From Engraulis encrasicolus (Eukaryota; Chordata; Actinopteri; Clupeiformes; Engraulidae): DNA of 64,000 bases. Of the stretch, positions 22,089-33,740 are shown piece by piece (the first letter of the stretch is position 1; every line of letters begins with the position of its first letter). The notes beneath the pieces are model-generated. The model saw only the letters and a program-made list of their open reading frames with translations, was not told the DNA's origin and searched no databases. A program made the translations under genes and the position numbers. Location of the stretch: the NCBI RefSeq assembly GCF_034702125.1, contig NC_085860.1, positions 19,536,870 through 19,600,869 on the forward strand, given 5' to 3'.

Positions 22089-25067
22089 TCAGTGGCCTTG
22101 CTGGCTAGAGGCTGACAGTGGAGGGAGAGTGGGTTGAGTGTTCAGCATCTTGATCGCTTGGTGCATTGTGCTGCTCGCCAGCCTGGTGGTACGGGAACGG
22201 AGGCGCCTGTACCTCTTTCCAGAGGGCAGGAGGCTGAGCAGTTTGTGTGCAGGGTGGCTTGTGTCTTTGATGATCATCAGTGCTTTCCGGGTGAGGCGTG
22301 TGGTGTAAATGTCCTGCAGGGAGGGGAGTGGTACTCCAATGATCTTCTTCACTGTGTTCACAACACGCTGGAGTGTCTTCCTGTTTTTCTCCGTGCAGCT
22401 TCCTCCCCACACTGTGATGCAGTTGGACACGACGCTCTCTATGGTTCCTCTGTAGAATGTTGTCATGATGGAGGGTGTAGCACTTGCCTTCTTTAGTTTG
22501 CGCAGGAAGTAGAGACGCTGATGGGCCTTCTTCGCCAGTGATGTAGTGTTGGTGGTCCAAGAGAGGTCGTCGCTGATGTGCACTCCAAGGAACTTGGTGC
22601 TGCTCACTCTCTCCACAGCATCGCCGTCGATGGTCAGTGGTGGCAGTTGTTTTTGGACCCTTTGGAAGTTGACAACAATCTCCTTGGTCTTGTTGACATT
22701 CAGCAGGAGGTTGTTGTCTTTGCACCATCTGGCCAGCAGGTCTACTTCTTCTCTGTAGTGAGTCTCATCGCCCTTGGTGATGAGGCCCACCAGTGTTGTA
22801 TCATCCGCAAACTTCACTAGATGGTTAGTGCTGTGGGTCGTTGTGCAGTCGTGTGTCAGCAGCGTGAACAGCAGGGGGCTGAGAACACAACCTTGCGGAG
22901 CCCCCGTGCTCAGGGTCAGGGTGCTCGAGGTGTTGTTCCCTACCCGTACTGCTTGTGGTCTTTGCATCAGGAAGTCCAGCAGCCAGTTGCAGAGGGAGGT
23001 GCTGAATCCTAGTTTGTCCAGTTTTCTGATGAGTTGTTGTGGTATTATGGTATTGAATGCTGAACTGAAGTCAATGAACAGCATTCTCACATATGAGTCT
23101 TTATTGTCCAAGTGGGTGAGGGCTGGATGGAGGGCAGAGCAAATTGCATCCTCCGTGGATCGCTTGGCTCGGTATGCGAACTGGTAGGGGTCTAGGGTGG
23201 GGGGTAGGGTGGCTTTGATGTGTGACAGGACTAGCCGTTCGAAGCACTTCATGATTATGGGCGTCAGTGCTACAGGACGGTAGTCATTGAAGCATGATGG
23301 TGATGATTTCTTCGGCACAGGTATGATGGTAGCAGCTTTGAAAAGTGATGGGATGACTGCTTGCTCCAGAGAGATGTTAAAGATGTCTGTGAAGACATCC
23401 TTCAGCTCTTCTGCACAATCCTTCAACACTCGGCCTGGTATGTTGTCTGGGCCAGCTGCTTTGCGTGGGTTGATGGTGGCCAGTGTCCTCTTAACACTGG
23501 CAGAGGACAGGTAAAGGGGTTGATCATGGGGGGGAGGGGGAGTTTTCTGTGGGTGAGTGTCATTTTGTGCTTCAAAGCGGGCAAAGAAACTGTTCAGGTC
23601 GTTTAGCAGAGAGGTGTTGTTGTCACAGCTTCGTGGTGCAGGCTTATAGTCCGTGATGGCCTGTATGCCCTGCCACAGGCTCTGTGCATCTCTGCTGTCT
23701 TTGAAGTGTGTTGTTATTTTGTCTGAGTATTCCTTTTTTGCTTTCCTGATGCCCTGGGACAGGTTAGCCCTTGCTGTCTTTAGGCCAGCTACGTCTCCTG
23801 CTCTGAAGGCTTTGTCTCTGGCCCTCAGCAGTCGGTGAACGTCTCCTGTGAACCATGGCTTCTGGTTGGCCCTGGTAGTGATGTGTTTTATTTCTGTAAC
23901 ATCATCGATGCATTTTGTGATGTAGGAGGTCACGGTGTCTGTGTACTCCTCAATGTCAATGTGATTGCTGTGGGTGGCAGTTGTTTTGAAAATGTCCCAG
24001 TCTGTGGTTTCAAAGCAGTCCTGAAGTCGTGAGATGGCTCCCTCAGGCCATTTTCTCACCTCCTTCTGAACTGGTTTGGTGAGTTTTGCCTTTTGTCTGT
24101 AAGCTGGCAGTAGCAGAATTGTCGTGTGGTCTGATGATCCAATGTGGGGGATGGGCTTTGCCTTGTATGCTCTCTTCTGATTTGTGTAAACGAGGTCCAG
24201 GGTGTTTTGTTCTCTTGTTGGGAAGTTGACATGTTGATGAAATTTTGGAAGTACTGTTTTGAGATTTCCGTGGTTGAAATCTCCCAGTACCACTGTGAAG
24301 GCATCTGGGTGTGCATCTTGTTGTTCGCTGATGCCCCGATGCAGCTCGTTCAGTGCCTCGCTTTTGACGCCATTGTTGTTGCTGGGTGGGAGGTAGACGG
24401 CGACTAATAGGATAGCGGATATTTCTCTGGGTAAATAAAAGGGTCGGCACTTGATGATCATGAACTCCACTCGTGGAGAGCAGTGCCTCTGTACTACCGT
24501 AGCATTATTGCACCAAGCATCATGTGTGTAGACACATATTCCTCCCCCTCGTTTTTTCTCTGCAAGGGCTCTGTCCGCTCGGTGGCACGTTAGTTGTTCC
24601 AGTTGTAAAGCCGAATCGGGTATGCCGTCGTTCAGCCATGATTCGGTGAACACCGTAACGCAGCAGTTCCTCACGGTTTTGTTCGCTGATCTTAGTAGCC
24701 GTATGTCATCCATCTTATTGTCCAGAGATCTGACGTTTGCCAAGAGAATTGATGGTATTGCTGGACGAGTTGGGTTGGCTGCAAGCCGTGTCTCGACGCC
24801 ACCTCGTTTGCCCCTTTTCCTAATTCTTGAGCATCTTTTTCTGTGTCGGCATAGCGAGGCAGACGGGTCCGATGTAGTCCTATGCCGCCGGAGAATTCCT
24901 AGTTCTTCCAGAGTCTTCATTGGTACATCCAATACATTGCTTAAGTTGTCCATTCTTATCTGCAACAGCTGTTGCCGACTGTACGTGCGTTCCGACATAT
25001 TTTCCGACGATAGACATTTCGAAAGACACATTTTAACACAAATAAACACTGAAAGTTGGGAAAGCAA
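22089..25067 (-). CDS. LINE ORF: endonuclease plus reverse transcriptase
   Basis: An uninterrupted 992-codon frame. Residues about 105-320 form an apurinic-like endonuclease: ANVRSLDNK (Asn111), FTESWL (Glu142), VYLPPSN, LGDFNHG (Asp263) and GSSDHT (Asp313, His314). Residues about 515-800 form the reverse transcriptase: DYRPVALTP, LFIDFSSAFNTI (Asp666), GAPQGCVLSPLLF and the catalytic KFADDTTLV (Asp755, Asp756). A C-terminal maturase-like region with YRGTIESVVSNCITVW and HPAHKLLSLLPSGKRYR follows, as usual in this group. All key residues I could check are present, so the element may be competent. M24 is an alternative start. The protein would nick target DNA and prime reverse transcription of its own RNA. 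Confidence 0.92.
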   Translation of the reverse strand: MLSQLSVFICVKMCLSKCLSSENMSERTYSRQQLLQIRMDNLSNVLDVPMKTLEELGILRRHRTTSDPSASLCRHRKRCSRIRKRGKRGGVETRLAANPTRPAIPSILLANVRSLDNKMDDIRLLRSANKTVRNCCVTVFTESWLNDGIPDSALQLEQLTCHRADRALAEKKRGGGICVYTHDAWCNNATVVQRHCSPRVEFMIIKCRPFYLPREISAILLVAVYLPPSNNNGVKSEALNELHRGISEQQDAHPDAFTVVLGDFNHGNLKTVLPKFHQHVNFPTREQNTLDLVYTNQKRAYKAKPIPHIGSSDHTTILLLPAYRQKAKLTKPVQKEVRKWPEGAISRLQDCFETTDWDIFKTTATHSNHIDIEEYTDTVTSYITKCIDDVTEIKHITTRANQKPWFTGDVHRLLRARDKAFRAGDVAGLKTARANLSQGIRKAKKEYSDKITTHFKDSRDAQSLWQGIQAITDYKPAPRSCDNNTSLLNDLNSFFARFEAQNDTHPQKTPPPPHDQPLYLSSASVKRTLATINPRKAAGPDNIPGRVLKDCAEELKDVFTDIFNISLEQAVIPSLFKAATIIPVPKKSSPSCFNDYRPVALTPIIMKCFERLVLSHIKATLPPTLDPYQFAYRAKRSTEDAICSALHPALTHLDNKDSYVRMLFIDFSSAFNTIIPQQLIRKLDKLGFSTSLCNWLLDFLMQRPQAVRVGNNTSSTLTLSTGAPQGCVLSPLLFTLLTHDCTTTHSTNHLVKFADDTTLVGLITKGDETHYREEVDLLARWCKDNNLLLNVNKTKEIVVNFQRVQKQLPPLTIDGDAVERVSSTKFLGVHISDDLSWTTNTTSLAKKAHQRLYFLRKLKKASATPSIMTTFYRGTIESVVSNCITVWGGSCTEKNRKTLQRVVNTVKKIIGVPLPSLQDIYTTRLTRKALMIIKDTSHPAHKLLSLLPSGKRYRRLRSRTTRLASSTMHQAIKMLNTQPTLPPLSASSQQGH

Positions 25068-25169
25068 GGGGCTGCTGCAACCTACGTGCGCCGCCGGCGT
25101 ACAATATTATGCAAAAAGGTGTAGTGGGAATGAGTTATGTTACTGTTACCACTCAAAATCTTGAAGGTT

Positions 25170-26265
25170 AAAAAAAGTCTTGTGGCATTTTGTTTTGGGG
25201 GGGCGGGGTATGATTGACTATTCTTCCGCCCAGACTATTTATGTGCCTTGCATATCAAGAAAATGAGTCCAGGTAATGATTTACTTTCATAGTACAAATG
25301 TATATACCATATGAGAAGTGTTGTTCTATATATATATTTCTCTTATGGGTAAGGGTGGCAAAAGACCTACAGTACATGTTGTCCATCAGCTGTCAGTTTT
25401 GATAGCAGTTTAAGTACTCAATCATTACTGAGCTAACTAATACAACTTTTGACACAAGTACTAGGTGAGGACTTGTCTGCAAATAAACGTTTTTTTTATC
25501 TCTGTTTTCTTACTCAACATACACTAAGAAATCATTCCCATTTAATTTGAACTGAAGCCATACTGTGGCCTACATGTAGGCCTATATTGAGTAATCTGTA
25601 ATGCCATTCTAAAGATGACTGAAATGCTCTCACAATATGCAGTTTAAACATATATAATTAGGTCTTATGGGGTTCTTCATACATATGGAAAGGTCCTGTC
25701 CTTTACCTTCTCTCATACAAATAAAATACGTATATCTGTTATGGAAATTAGAGGATGGAGAACCTGCTACCTAGGGCATCTTGCACTGACACTATCCCAT
25801 TCAAATCGAGCATTAGCAGCAGTCTATTCTCACCATAGTTTTAGTGTTGGCAATGCTCATTTTAATTCAGACCAAGAATCTTCTCAAATCGTTCACAATG
25901 TTACATGCTGTCAAGCACGTAAGCACAGACTCACCCATACTTTCACACTATGTACAGTTTGTAGATTTATCAATCTGGTCTAGCAGGCTACCCTTGCTTC
26001 ATCTCTTCTGAGGACTATATTAACATTGTCAGCTAAGTATAATGTCATGTAATAACAATGTAATGCGTTACCAACATGACATATTGTATATGACATGGTA
26101 GACATTTTTTTTCAAGGGGCACCCCTTCTAGGATGTCTTCAAATCAGTCAAGGAACACGTGTACCGAATGATATGCTTCTATCCAGCGCGTAACGATTTC
26201 TCGGCTTAGAGCCCCTACTATTCTAACATCTCCATGTGATCTTATTTTCAACAACTGCGGTCTAC
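25170..26265. other. No gene seen
   Basis: AT-rich sequence with the dispersed 26.1-kb repeat (inverted partner of 19.7 kb) and no supported exon. Confidence 0.5.
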
Positions 26266-26270
26266 CAGGG

Positions 26271-27415
26271 ATGTGCAGTCTTTACTCTTTCGAATTTAGA
26301 ATAGTCCTGTCGAATAAAAAAAAAATTGAGCCAGTCTCAAAATCCACATTGACATTCATATAAAATGCAGACCCCACATAAAAGTGTTAAGTGAGAAATG
26401 GAAACTACTGCAGGGTTTCATTAAATTCACGTAGTAGCTCTAAATACGATGCTCATCTTTCATTTCCAACACGTAAGGCGAGTGTGTCTGAAAGCGTCCC
26501 GCCCCCCGCCGACACAAACACTGTTTACAGCCAGGGAGAAGCCACGCATCTCGTGCATTTCAGGAATGGGCATTGGGCATTTCAATAAATCGTTGACACT
26601 GTAAATCTGCAATTGGTGATGGTTTTGTAAACATGGACTGTCATCTGCAACTATTCGGGAATAATGTCACATCAATTTGCGTCATCGTAAACGTCTGCAA
26701 GGTAGCCTAAGCTACCCTTGTAGCTGTTAGCCAATGTCAGTGTCAACAGTGGCAGGTTATTTCAATATGTCTCTAACGCTAATAATGATAAGCTAACAAG
26801 AACATGGTACTCTTAGCTGAGGCGATTTTTATCTGGCTCACTACACTATAATCTGCAACTATTTGGGGGTCGTTTCATATGGAGTTGCTTCGGATTTGGA
26901 AAACAAACTATTCCGAAGTAAACCACCCCTGTAGCCGTGCGAATTGGGATACTGTCTGTCAACAATGTCAATTGCTAACTAATGCAGCCCAACTAGCAAA
27001 CAACTGTTCTTCAGTGGGGTTTATTTTGCCGTGCCACGAGAATGGAAGGAGGGGAAGGGAATGAGAAATATTTCACGTCACGGACGCACAGACTCCCTCT
27101 TCCAGTGAACGTGCTGCTGGACGTTCAGAGGTGTACAACGCCCGACAGCATTTTCTAGTGCCCTTCTCGTGCTGTAGATGGAAGGCCACAGTAAATAAGT
27201 ATTGAACTCAATGACTTGTATAACTAGTCAGTGATTGAACTCTTTATGATACGTCGGCGGAATTTACACGTTTTCAAAGGATGACAGTGGGAGTCCTTCA
27301 GTCAGCAAACGCACATCCATTTTTTTCTTTTTCTTTTTTTCTCGATTTTCGAATAACATTTGAATAGTGGCCATCGAATTTCGAACAGTGTTTTTGCCAG
27401 AAATGCACATCCCTA
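26271..27415. mobile_element. Possible hAT-like element (AGGGATGTGCA ends)
   Basis: AGGGATGTGCA at the left and TGCACATCCCT at the right form inverted ends, and both subterminal regions carry TTCGAAT-type motifs. No convincing target duplication and no transposase were found. The roughly 1.15-kb interior is unrecognised. Confidence 0.45.
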
Positions 27416-28142
27416 TCAACCAGTCTACTGTGTGTGTCTTAAACCATTTTGCACATTAGGAACTAACCGGAGCTAACCGCGGCTAATGCTTACAACATCA
27501 GGATACCAGAGACGAACTTGGCAACTTGTGTACAAATTCAGAGCACTAAACAATCGTTTGGAGACAGGTCTTCAAAAACGTTATATCAGTATTTATCAAA
27601 ATGTTTAATGACTTGTGAATTTAAGGGGAAGGGTTTTAGTGGAACTGCTAGCTCTAGCCCAAACACAGCAATGATCAAAACAATGGCTGTGAGTGCGTTT
27701 TAATATGCGACCTTGCCTCCTCCACTTGCCTCCTCCACTTGCTTCTCGTCATGATGACATCACTGACAACAGCAGTATATTTCAATATCTTGCAAAAGCT
27801 CAATTGTAAAGTCTTTTTCTCATTTGCAATTGGGATGGTGAATGAAAAACAGTCCCTCAAAAGTTGTTGTGGCGAGGCTGACAGCTGGGAAACTTTATCG
27901 TTTTCTCCACGGAGGAGGGGCCAGGAGGCGGGACGAGGAGACAAGCACAAGTGGAGGAGGCAAGGTCACATATTGGGATGCACCCTGTGTGACCAGGCTA
28001 CTTCCTCCACATCAACTAAGATGTGTCCCCTAGCAAGCCACTATACGGCGCCATCTAGTGGACCGGAGATGGTATTTATGGTAGTAGACGGTCATGGACC
28101 TTTTCAAACACTGTGCATACTTTCTTGTTATTATTAAAGAAT

Positions 28143-28235
28143 TGTTTTTTGGCGTCATGAATCGATGCAGTCTATCGTGAAAACAAGAATCGCGATGCAT
28201 CGTCATGACGATTCATTTGCACACCCCTACCATCG
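28143..28235. repeat. Element end fragment (GATGCATCG type)
   Basis: TGAATCGATGCAGTCTATCG through CGATTCATTTGCACACCCC resembles one end of a common fish DNA element; a related GATGCGATTCACGATTCAC block lies at about 19218. No partner end was identified. Confidence 0.4.
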
Positions 28236-28652
28236 GTCCAGCTGATCTGGGACGCCTCTTCCAGTTGATCTTGGGAAAAAAGAAGAATGTTCTCAAGACA
28301 TCTTCATTCCGGAGGGCAGGGATGTCACTGTTGTTTGTGATGCAGACAGCCCCACCGGCATCCTCATCAATGGAAAGGTTTTGCATCTGGGGCATAACTA
28401 AATCCCACTCGTGGCAGCAGTAACACTCCACCTCTGTCTGCATTAATTCACACTTGATTTGTTGGCCACCCTGGATATCGCAGCTCCAGCTGTGGCTCCA
28501 GCTTCAGCTTCCATCACTTCTCTGTCCACCATATCTTTCTGCCCGATCTAATTCCATTTGTCGAAATTCATCATAAGTATACTCCCCTTAGCTCTGAGTG
28601 GAAGTCGATGTTTTCCTCGTCGCTCTTGTAGTCAGACATCTTCCAGAGCAGA
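28213..28652 (-). pseudogene. P2X7 C-terminal-domain-like pseudogene
   Basis: The best frame (28213-28443) reads EVECYCCHEWDLVMPQM, then GGAVCITNNSDIPALRNEDV and LRTFFFFPKINWKRRPR. This matches the pattern of the cysteine-rich domain seen at the P2X7 receptor C-terminus and in many stand-alone fish proteins (E-x-x-CC-x-E, then CIT, then DVLRT). Upstream, 28640-28578 encodes MSDYKSDEENIDFHSELRG before a stop, and another frame continues YDEFRQMELDRAERYGG. The start, middle and domain thus lie in different frames, and the domain end is lost at the edge of another repeat. No channel part is present. I infer a decayed copy of a mobile or multi-copy P2X7-C-like gene. Confidence 0.5.
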
Positions 28653-28659
28653 GGCGATT

Positions 28660-30960
28660 CCTCCTTGAGTACAAGGGAGGCGCCGCCTCCTGTCCAAAAT
28701 CACGGAGAATAGTAGGCCTATGTAAACTAATGCTTTACACGATTTAATAACATTGCTATTTCAGACCCAGCTCCATAGAAAATGCATGTGCTCAACTTAG
28801 AGATGAAACCAATCTGTAATACGATCCCGAGGCTCGCACGAGTTTTTTTCCGCTCAAGACAACGCAAGCGAGTCGAGTTTCAATGGACTTCAATGGCATG
28901 TGGGAGTGTATGCTTTTTCAATGGAAAAATGCTAAACGGTCATTGGCTATTGCCATGAAATTTTTTTGATTTTGAGACTGAGCCTCACTGGGAGTGAATG
29001 GAGAAGAGAGAGGAGGGGGGAGGGACCGGAGACTGGAGCTCCGACTTGTGATTGGGTGAACCCCGTGTCAGTAGGCTACAGTAGTTGATTTCATTTCGAA
29101 ATGCGGATATGTTATTAATTTGACTGAAGTTTCGTCGTGGTAACCAGTGGGGAAGCTATTCATTGCGGTGTACTCCAGTTTTGTGTACATATTCTTGTAA
29201 ACCTAGTGTTGCGAATAAAGTCTTAATAGTGGCACGTCCTTATCCTTTTTAATCTCCCAATTCAAAAGTTGAAGTTGCCTACTTTTCGTTAGGGCTAGCT
29301 TGCAAGAAAGCTAGAGAGATATGCAAAATGCCAAGCATTGTGGATTAAATTCTGGCGAATTCCAGTCGTCCTTATGAGGAGAAAATGAATATCAAGGAGC
29401 AGAGCAGAGCACTGCCTAATATTGACTTGGTGAAAAAGGTAGGGAAGAACAACCGTTTCTTTTGAGCTTTCGTGGTGTGGTGTCTGACCAACTGGTTAAC
29501 TGCCAAGTCCCGTGAGTGGCGAGTCCTTGTTTCCTACTGTGTTGGCAATGTCTGGTAAATAATTAAAGATTTTGCGACCTCTAGTGGTAAGTTAAGCCGT
29601 GCACCCAGTAATGAACAAAGACAACGAAGGCAAACTCAATCACATCATTATGTGGCGGAGGTAGGCCTAATGATAATAATAATAATAATAATAATTAAAA
29701 AAAATGTCCCTATGAATAGGCTACAAGGGGGATAATGATTAATGATTAACAAATTTGTTTCAACAAGAGTCCTTTAGTGTGTGAGGCCATATGTGGCTCA
29801 GGACCAATGTAAGATGTGTGTCAAAATTGACCCCCCCTAGCCCCCCCCCTTTTTTTTTTTGCGTTCTGGACATATTGTAATTGAACAGCCTCCCCTGTTT
29901 GACAGACTACCAGCCGCCACTGTTCCAGAGTAGTAAATAATCGTGAATCTAACAGGTAGGCCCTAGCTGTCAGGTTGCGGTGTCTCATGCACTGATACGA
30001 ACTGAGAGAAAATGGGACCTAATGATCACAAGGTGTGACTTTTTCCACTACAATGTTTTCGGGATGCAAATATATCACTCTTTAGAACACGTAATGTTTT
30101 GGAAAGAGAAACGTTTTATTTTGCTGGGTCTAGCAAACATGCCGGACTACTTTCTACTTGACCAAAGCTGGACGAGAACTCTGGTCACAGGATGCTGCCG
30201 GGGATTAGTCAGTGTCATTGCATAACACTGGTGATGGGGATGCCATACAGATTCATGTCAAAAATCCAAAACTATACCTTTAACAAATAGTAATGTCCGT
30301 GTCAATAGTACATCTGTGAACCAATAATCATGTCGCTATTGGTTCATTCTGAAGTCATCGATTGCAATTGCCTTTTATGGGTCTGGGCGGGACGAACATG
30401 AGACATTCGCCATTTATTCAAAAGTAGCGCTAGTGTTTACTCAAACAGCTGATGATGTTACTTAGTAGGCTAGCTAGTTTGAATGAATGGCTAAGTTGAC
30501 TTAACGAAGGTGGAAAGATATCTCACCTATTGAAGTAGACTATAAATAGTTTCGGCGACATCATATTTGGATTTTACAATGTTGATTTTTGCCATCGATT
30601 TTCCTACCAATGAAAAAGTAAAGTAAGTAATAGTGTCGAACTAGAGAGCATTCCAAGACAGTTGATCTGGTGGCCGCCATGATTATTTTTTGATTCACTG
30701 GTCAGGACAAGCTGACGCAGATTCTGGGTAGTAAGCAGCAAAAGACACGCTCAGCTGGCCAGCCGGTCTTCGAGCTGAGTCAAGCTGTGTCGTGCCCAAT
30801 TGAAAAGCAACAATTGGCGGCCGAGTCGTGCTGTGTCAAGCTCTACCGGGCTGGTTTGACTGAACCACTCAGCAAGACACGGACACATGAAGCTATGTGT
30901 ACACAGAAATTCATACACACACAGACAGACAGGCCTATGAATATTAATTATGTCAGTAAA
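28660..30960. other. No gene seen; (AAT)n at about 29665-29696
   Basis: Contains an AAT trinucleotide tract, a C-then-T run near 29830-29860, and otherwise unrecognised sequence. The frame at 29980-30225 has no family resemblance or splice support. Confidence 0.5.
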
Positions 30961-30975
30961 TATGTGGACAGAAGT

Positions 30976-31042
30976 CTGAGTGAAAAACTACAACTGACGT
31001 GTGCATGTGCATCAACAAGATCAGTTGTAGTTTTTCACTCAG
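30976..31042. repeat. Perfect 22-bp hairpin
   Basis: CTGAGTGAAAAACTACAACT... (30976-30997) is exactly complementary to 31021-31042, with a 23-nt loop. It could be a small foldback remnant or a short stem-loop transcript. No wider inverted structure was noticed. Confidence 0.8.
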
Positions 31043-31928
31043 TTCCAGCTGAGGGGTTTCTTGGCAGTGTGCTGCTTGTCCGACACACTTGCTGTGGCTG
31101 CCTAAATGTGTATAACCTCAATTAAAGCGCACTCCATGTGTGTGACAAACAGCTAATATCTCTCCTGCACCACCGGCACGAATCAATGATCTCTGCATCC
31201 GTCACTCTGAGGAGAGGAGGGTGTTGGCAATCAGAGACAGGCAGCAGCGCTGTCTTTTCAAGGACACTCAAATTCCCTCACACAGGGGTGCGGTTTGCAA
31301 ACACACAGAAAAAGAGACTTGTCGAGAGAGGTCATGACCTAAATGGGGCTATTTTTTCTAAAACTCTTGCATGTGATTGGATAAGGAATCTGCCCGTCTT
31401 CACTGACACGCCATTTCAGCCACTCCCATTGACTCAACCCCGTAACCAGGACCACTACGCAAGCAGCTAGCCTTTCATAACAAACACTATGGCGGCGGAA
31501 GCTGGAGCGGGGAGAGATTAACAACACAAAGAAAATTTCAGGGTTAAAGACGTCAAAAACAGCCAGCGCATATTTGAAGGAGTTCCATATGGAAAGAGAA
31601 TAGACCAGTGTCTTGCAGAACTTGGGTAACATCCGAGAGAAGTCCTTTCGCATATACCTGAAATGTCTTCACTTGGTGAATAGACACGAGACTACTCTGG
31701 CCACAATAACAGGATGGCAAAAGGCAGAAGATCAGGCTGCTAGCAGTAGTTCTATAAATACATCAGCTACGAGTGTAGACAGCCACACTTAAACGGGACA
31801 GGTTCCGCCCTCAATCTAAATTGCGTCCCCAACTCCAACTGGCCCCACGTTGACAAAATTGAGATCGTCTGTTTTTAGTTTCCTTCATACTGGTCCTGAA
31901 ACACTGCTGTGTGTGTGTACAAGTATGG

Positions 31929-32136
31929 GTCAAAGACGTCCAACATGAAACTGTCCTTCAGTGTAACGGATACTTTTGCTTACTGTAAATGCAAAAAAAA
32001 GATTTTTAAATGATTTTTTGGCTTGACTTTCATGCATTCATTTTTCAAAAAATTGAAAATCAAGTCTTTCACAGTTACAGTAAGCAAAAGTATTCGTTAG
32101 CACTGAAGAACAATTTCATGTTGGACGTCTTCGACC
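31929..32136. mobile_element. 208-bp palindromic MITE
   Basis: GGTCAAAGACGTCCAACATG at the left pairs with CATGTTGGACGTCTTCGACC at the right. Pairing continues through TACTTTTGCTTACTGTAA and its inverse. Structure is typical of a hairpin MITE; the target duplication is unclear. Confidence 0.75.
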
Positions 32137-32566
32137 TGTGTGTGTTTGTGTGCATGTGCGCGTGTTGTGCATGCTTAGGGGTCTTACACACCAGGGCGGT
32201 AAAGCGTCGCGCCATGTTTTTTACCGGTGTTGGTGAAAATACATTGAAACACATCTGTCCTTACACACCAACCGGCGGTAGTCGGGCATCAGCGGCGCGG
32301 GAGCCGGCTCTGCGCCACGCTGCATTTGGAAAATAGAACTCGAGCGTATTTTTCACGCCGGCGACCGGCGGTGTCTCATTCAAATGAATGGCAAAGTAGC
32401 ACGCTAGCTTTAGCTGTGGTTTTTTTTTTAACAGGACGCGCACGCCGACGCTGTCAGTGTGAAAGGCAGAGAAAAACAAACCGGGCGAAACTAAGCAGAA
32501 AGACCGTGTTCGTCCCGTTCCGCCTTGGTATGTTTTGGCCCTTACGTGTCTGTGTGTGTCGCTTAA

Positions 32567-33638
32567 CCCTATCGCGCCGGACACATCATATTTGTTTAAT
32601 CAAATTCAAAGCCCTCTCCCCGCTGACACACAAAAAAATAGATCTCAAAAACATTGTGCGTGTCATTTCCAAGCGTCCTGCAGTACACGGAAACCGCCAC
32701 AATAGAGCAGCGGTCAACAACAAGTTGACCACAGCTCGGCGAAAAATGCAAAAATGGGGTTTCCCTGACCGACGCTGAGATATCGTCAAATTGCAAAAGG
32801 TTTGTGTACAAATTTCCAAAATATAACTCTACATCCTTTAATTTGAACACTTGCTTTGTGCAATTAATCAAGGAAGAGTTTATATTTTTACACCGTGTTG
32901 CAGAGAGATCGTGCTAAAACTGATGAAACAAATAAGCACCATCCGGCGGTGGCAGGAAGTCAGCCATCAATGCATTTCGCCATAGGGAAACTTACAAAGC
33001 ATACCACGACGATCGTTTAACAAAACACACAAGTTGTTTTACTTCAAGACAAAGATATTGCCTTAAGAAACAGGTTTTACTTGCAATTTTGAAAATGTAA
33101 TGCAAAATGTTGAAATTATGATCTCGTAAAAAATGCATTGAAGTGAATGGAGAAATGGTCCAATTGCAGTAATGGACCCATATATTCAAATTACACATCA
33201 AAAATGAATAATGATCTATATTACACTCATAAAGGCTGTTAAGCATTCGATCAGCTATGTTTTTACATAGATTTTTAAAAATTACCCAACCAGGCTGTGG
33301 GAAATGTAAAATATGGTCCTGCTAAAACAAGGATAGGCTAAAAAAAATGGCAGGATCTCACTGAATATTTAAAGATAATCCTCAAATCAAATTGTCTGAC
33401 AACTTTTCTAAATTAAAAAAAATTGTAAATGCATTAAAAGTCATTTTCCAATGGTCATGAAATTAGAATTTTCATTTCTTTAAAGCCTGTTGCATCATAT
33501 ATGATGCATTAAATATCTCAGTGACCTTATCAAAATTTTGATTTTTTTTTTACATTTCTTATAAGGGACCAATATTGAAGCAAGTTCCAAAAATTTTGAA
33601 TTTTCTCTCATTGCTTTCATGGTTCAGGTCTCACAGGG
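32567..33638. mobile_element. 1.07-kb TTAA element (piggyBac-like)
   Basis: TTAA at 32563-32566 and 33639-33642 surrounds CCCTATCGCG...CTCACAGGG. The CCC...GGG ends plus TTAA duplication are the piggyBac pattern. Only the terminal few bases are inverted repeats and no transposase is visible, so confidence is moderate. Confidence 0.55.
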
Positions 33639-33740
33639 TTAATTGATCCCTTTGTTGTGTACAGGTGTGTGTGTGTGTGTGTGTGTGTGTGATGTGCATG
33701 CGCGCATGTCTGTGTGTGTCCCTTAATTGATCCCTTTGTT
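33639..33740 (+). repeat. (GT)n with an 18-bp flanking duplication
   Basis: TTAATTGATCCCTTTGTT occurs at 33639-33656 and again at 33723-33740, bracketing a GT run (about 33665-33691) and CATGCGCGCATG. Confidence 0.85.

Larger units (their letters stand above)
21341..25130 (-). mobile_element. Near-full-length LINE (Rex1/CR1/L2 group)
   Basis: A minus-strand non-LTR retrotransposon. The 3' end is a short (ACTTG)n tandem tail (plus-strand TCAAG repeats from 21341) and not poly(A). This is usual for CR1/L2/Rex1-group LINEs. The roughly 750-bp 3' region (21360-22088) carries GACATAGACAGTA-like short repeats (about 21439-21535) and three (GT)n tracts (21712-21760, 21839-21880 and 21926-21984) separated by AGTGCAG-containing units. 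The 5' boundary is approximate; about 60 bp of putative 5' UTR precedes the ORF. I recall the RT as Rex1/Babar-like, but clade assignment needs a tree. Confidence 0.85.

Noticed and set aside
22105..24450. Overlapping frames on both strands across the LINE
   Set aside because: They are shadows of the 992-codon LINE frame, which carries the catalytic motifs.
26391..27064. Short frames at 26391-26588 and 26879-27064 as exons
   Set aside because: No splice-site or family support, and they sit inside a possible hAT-like element.
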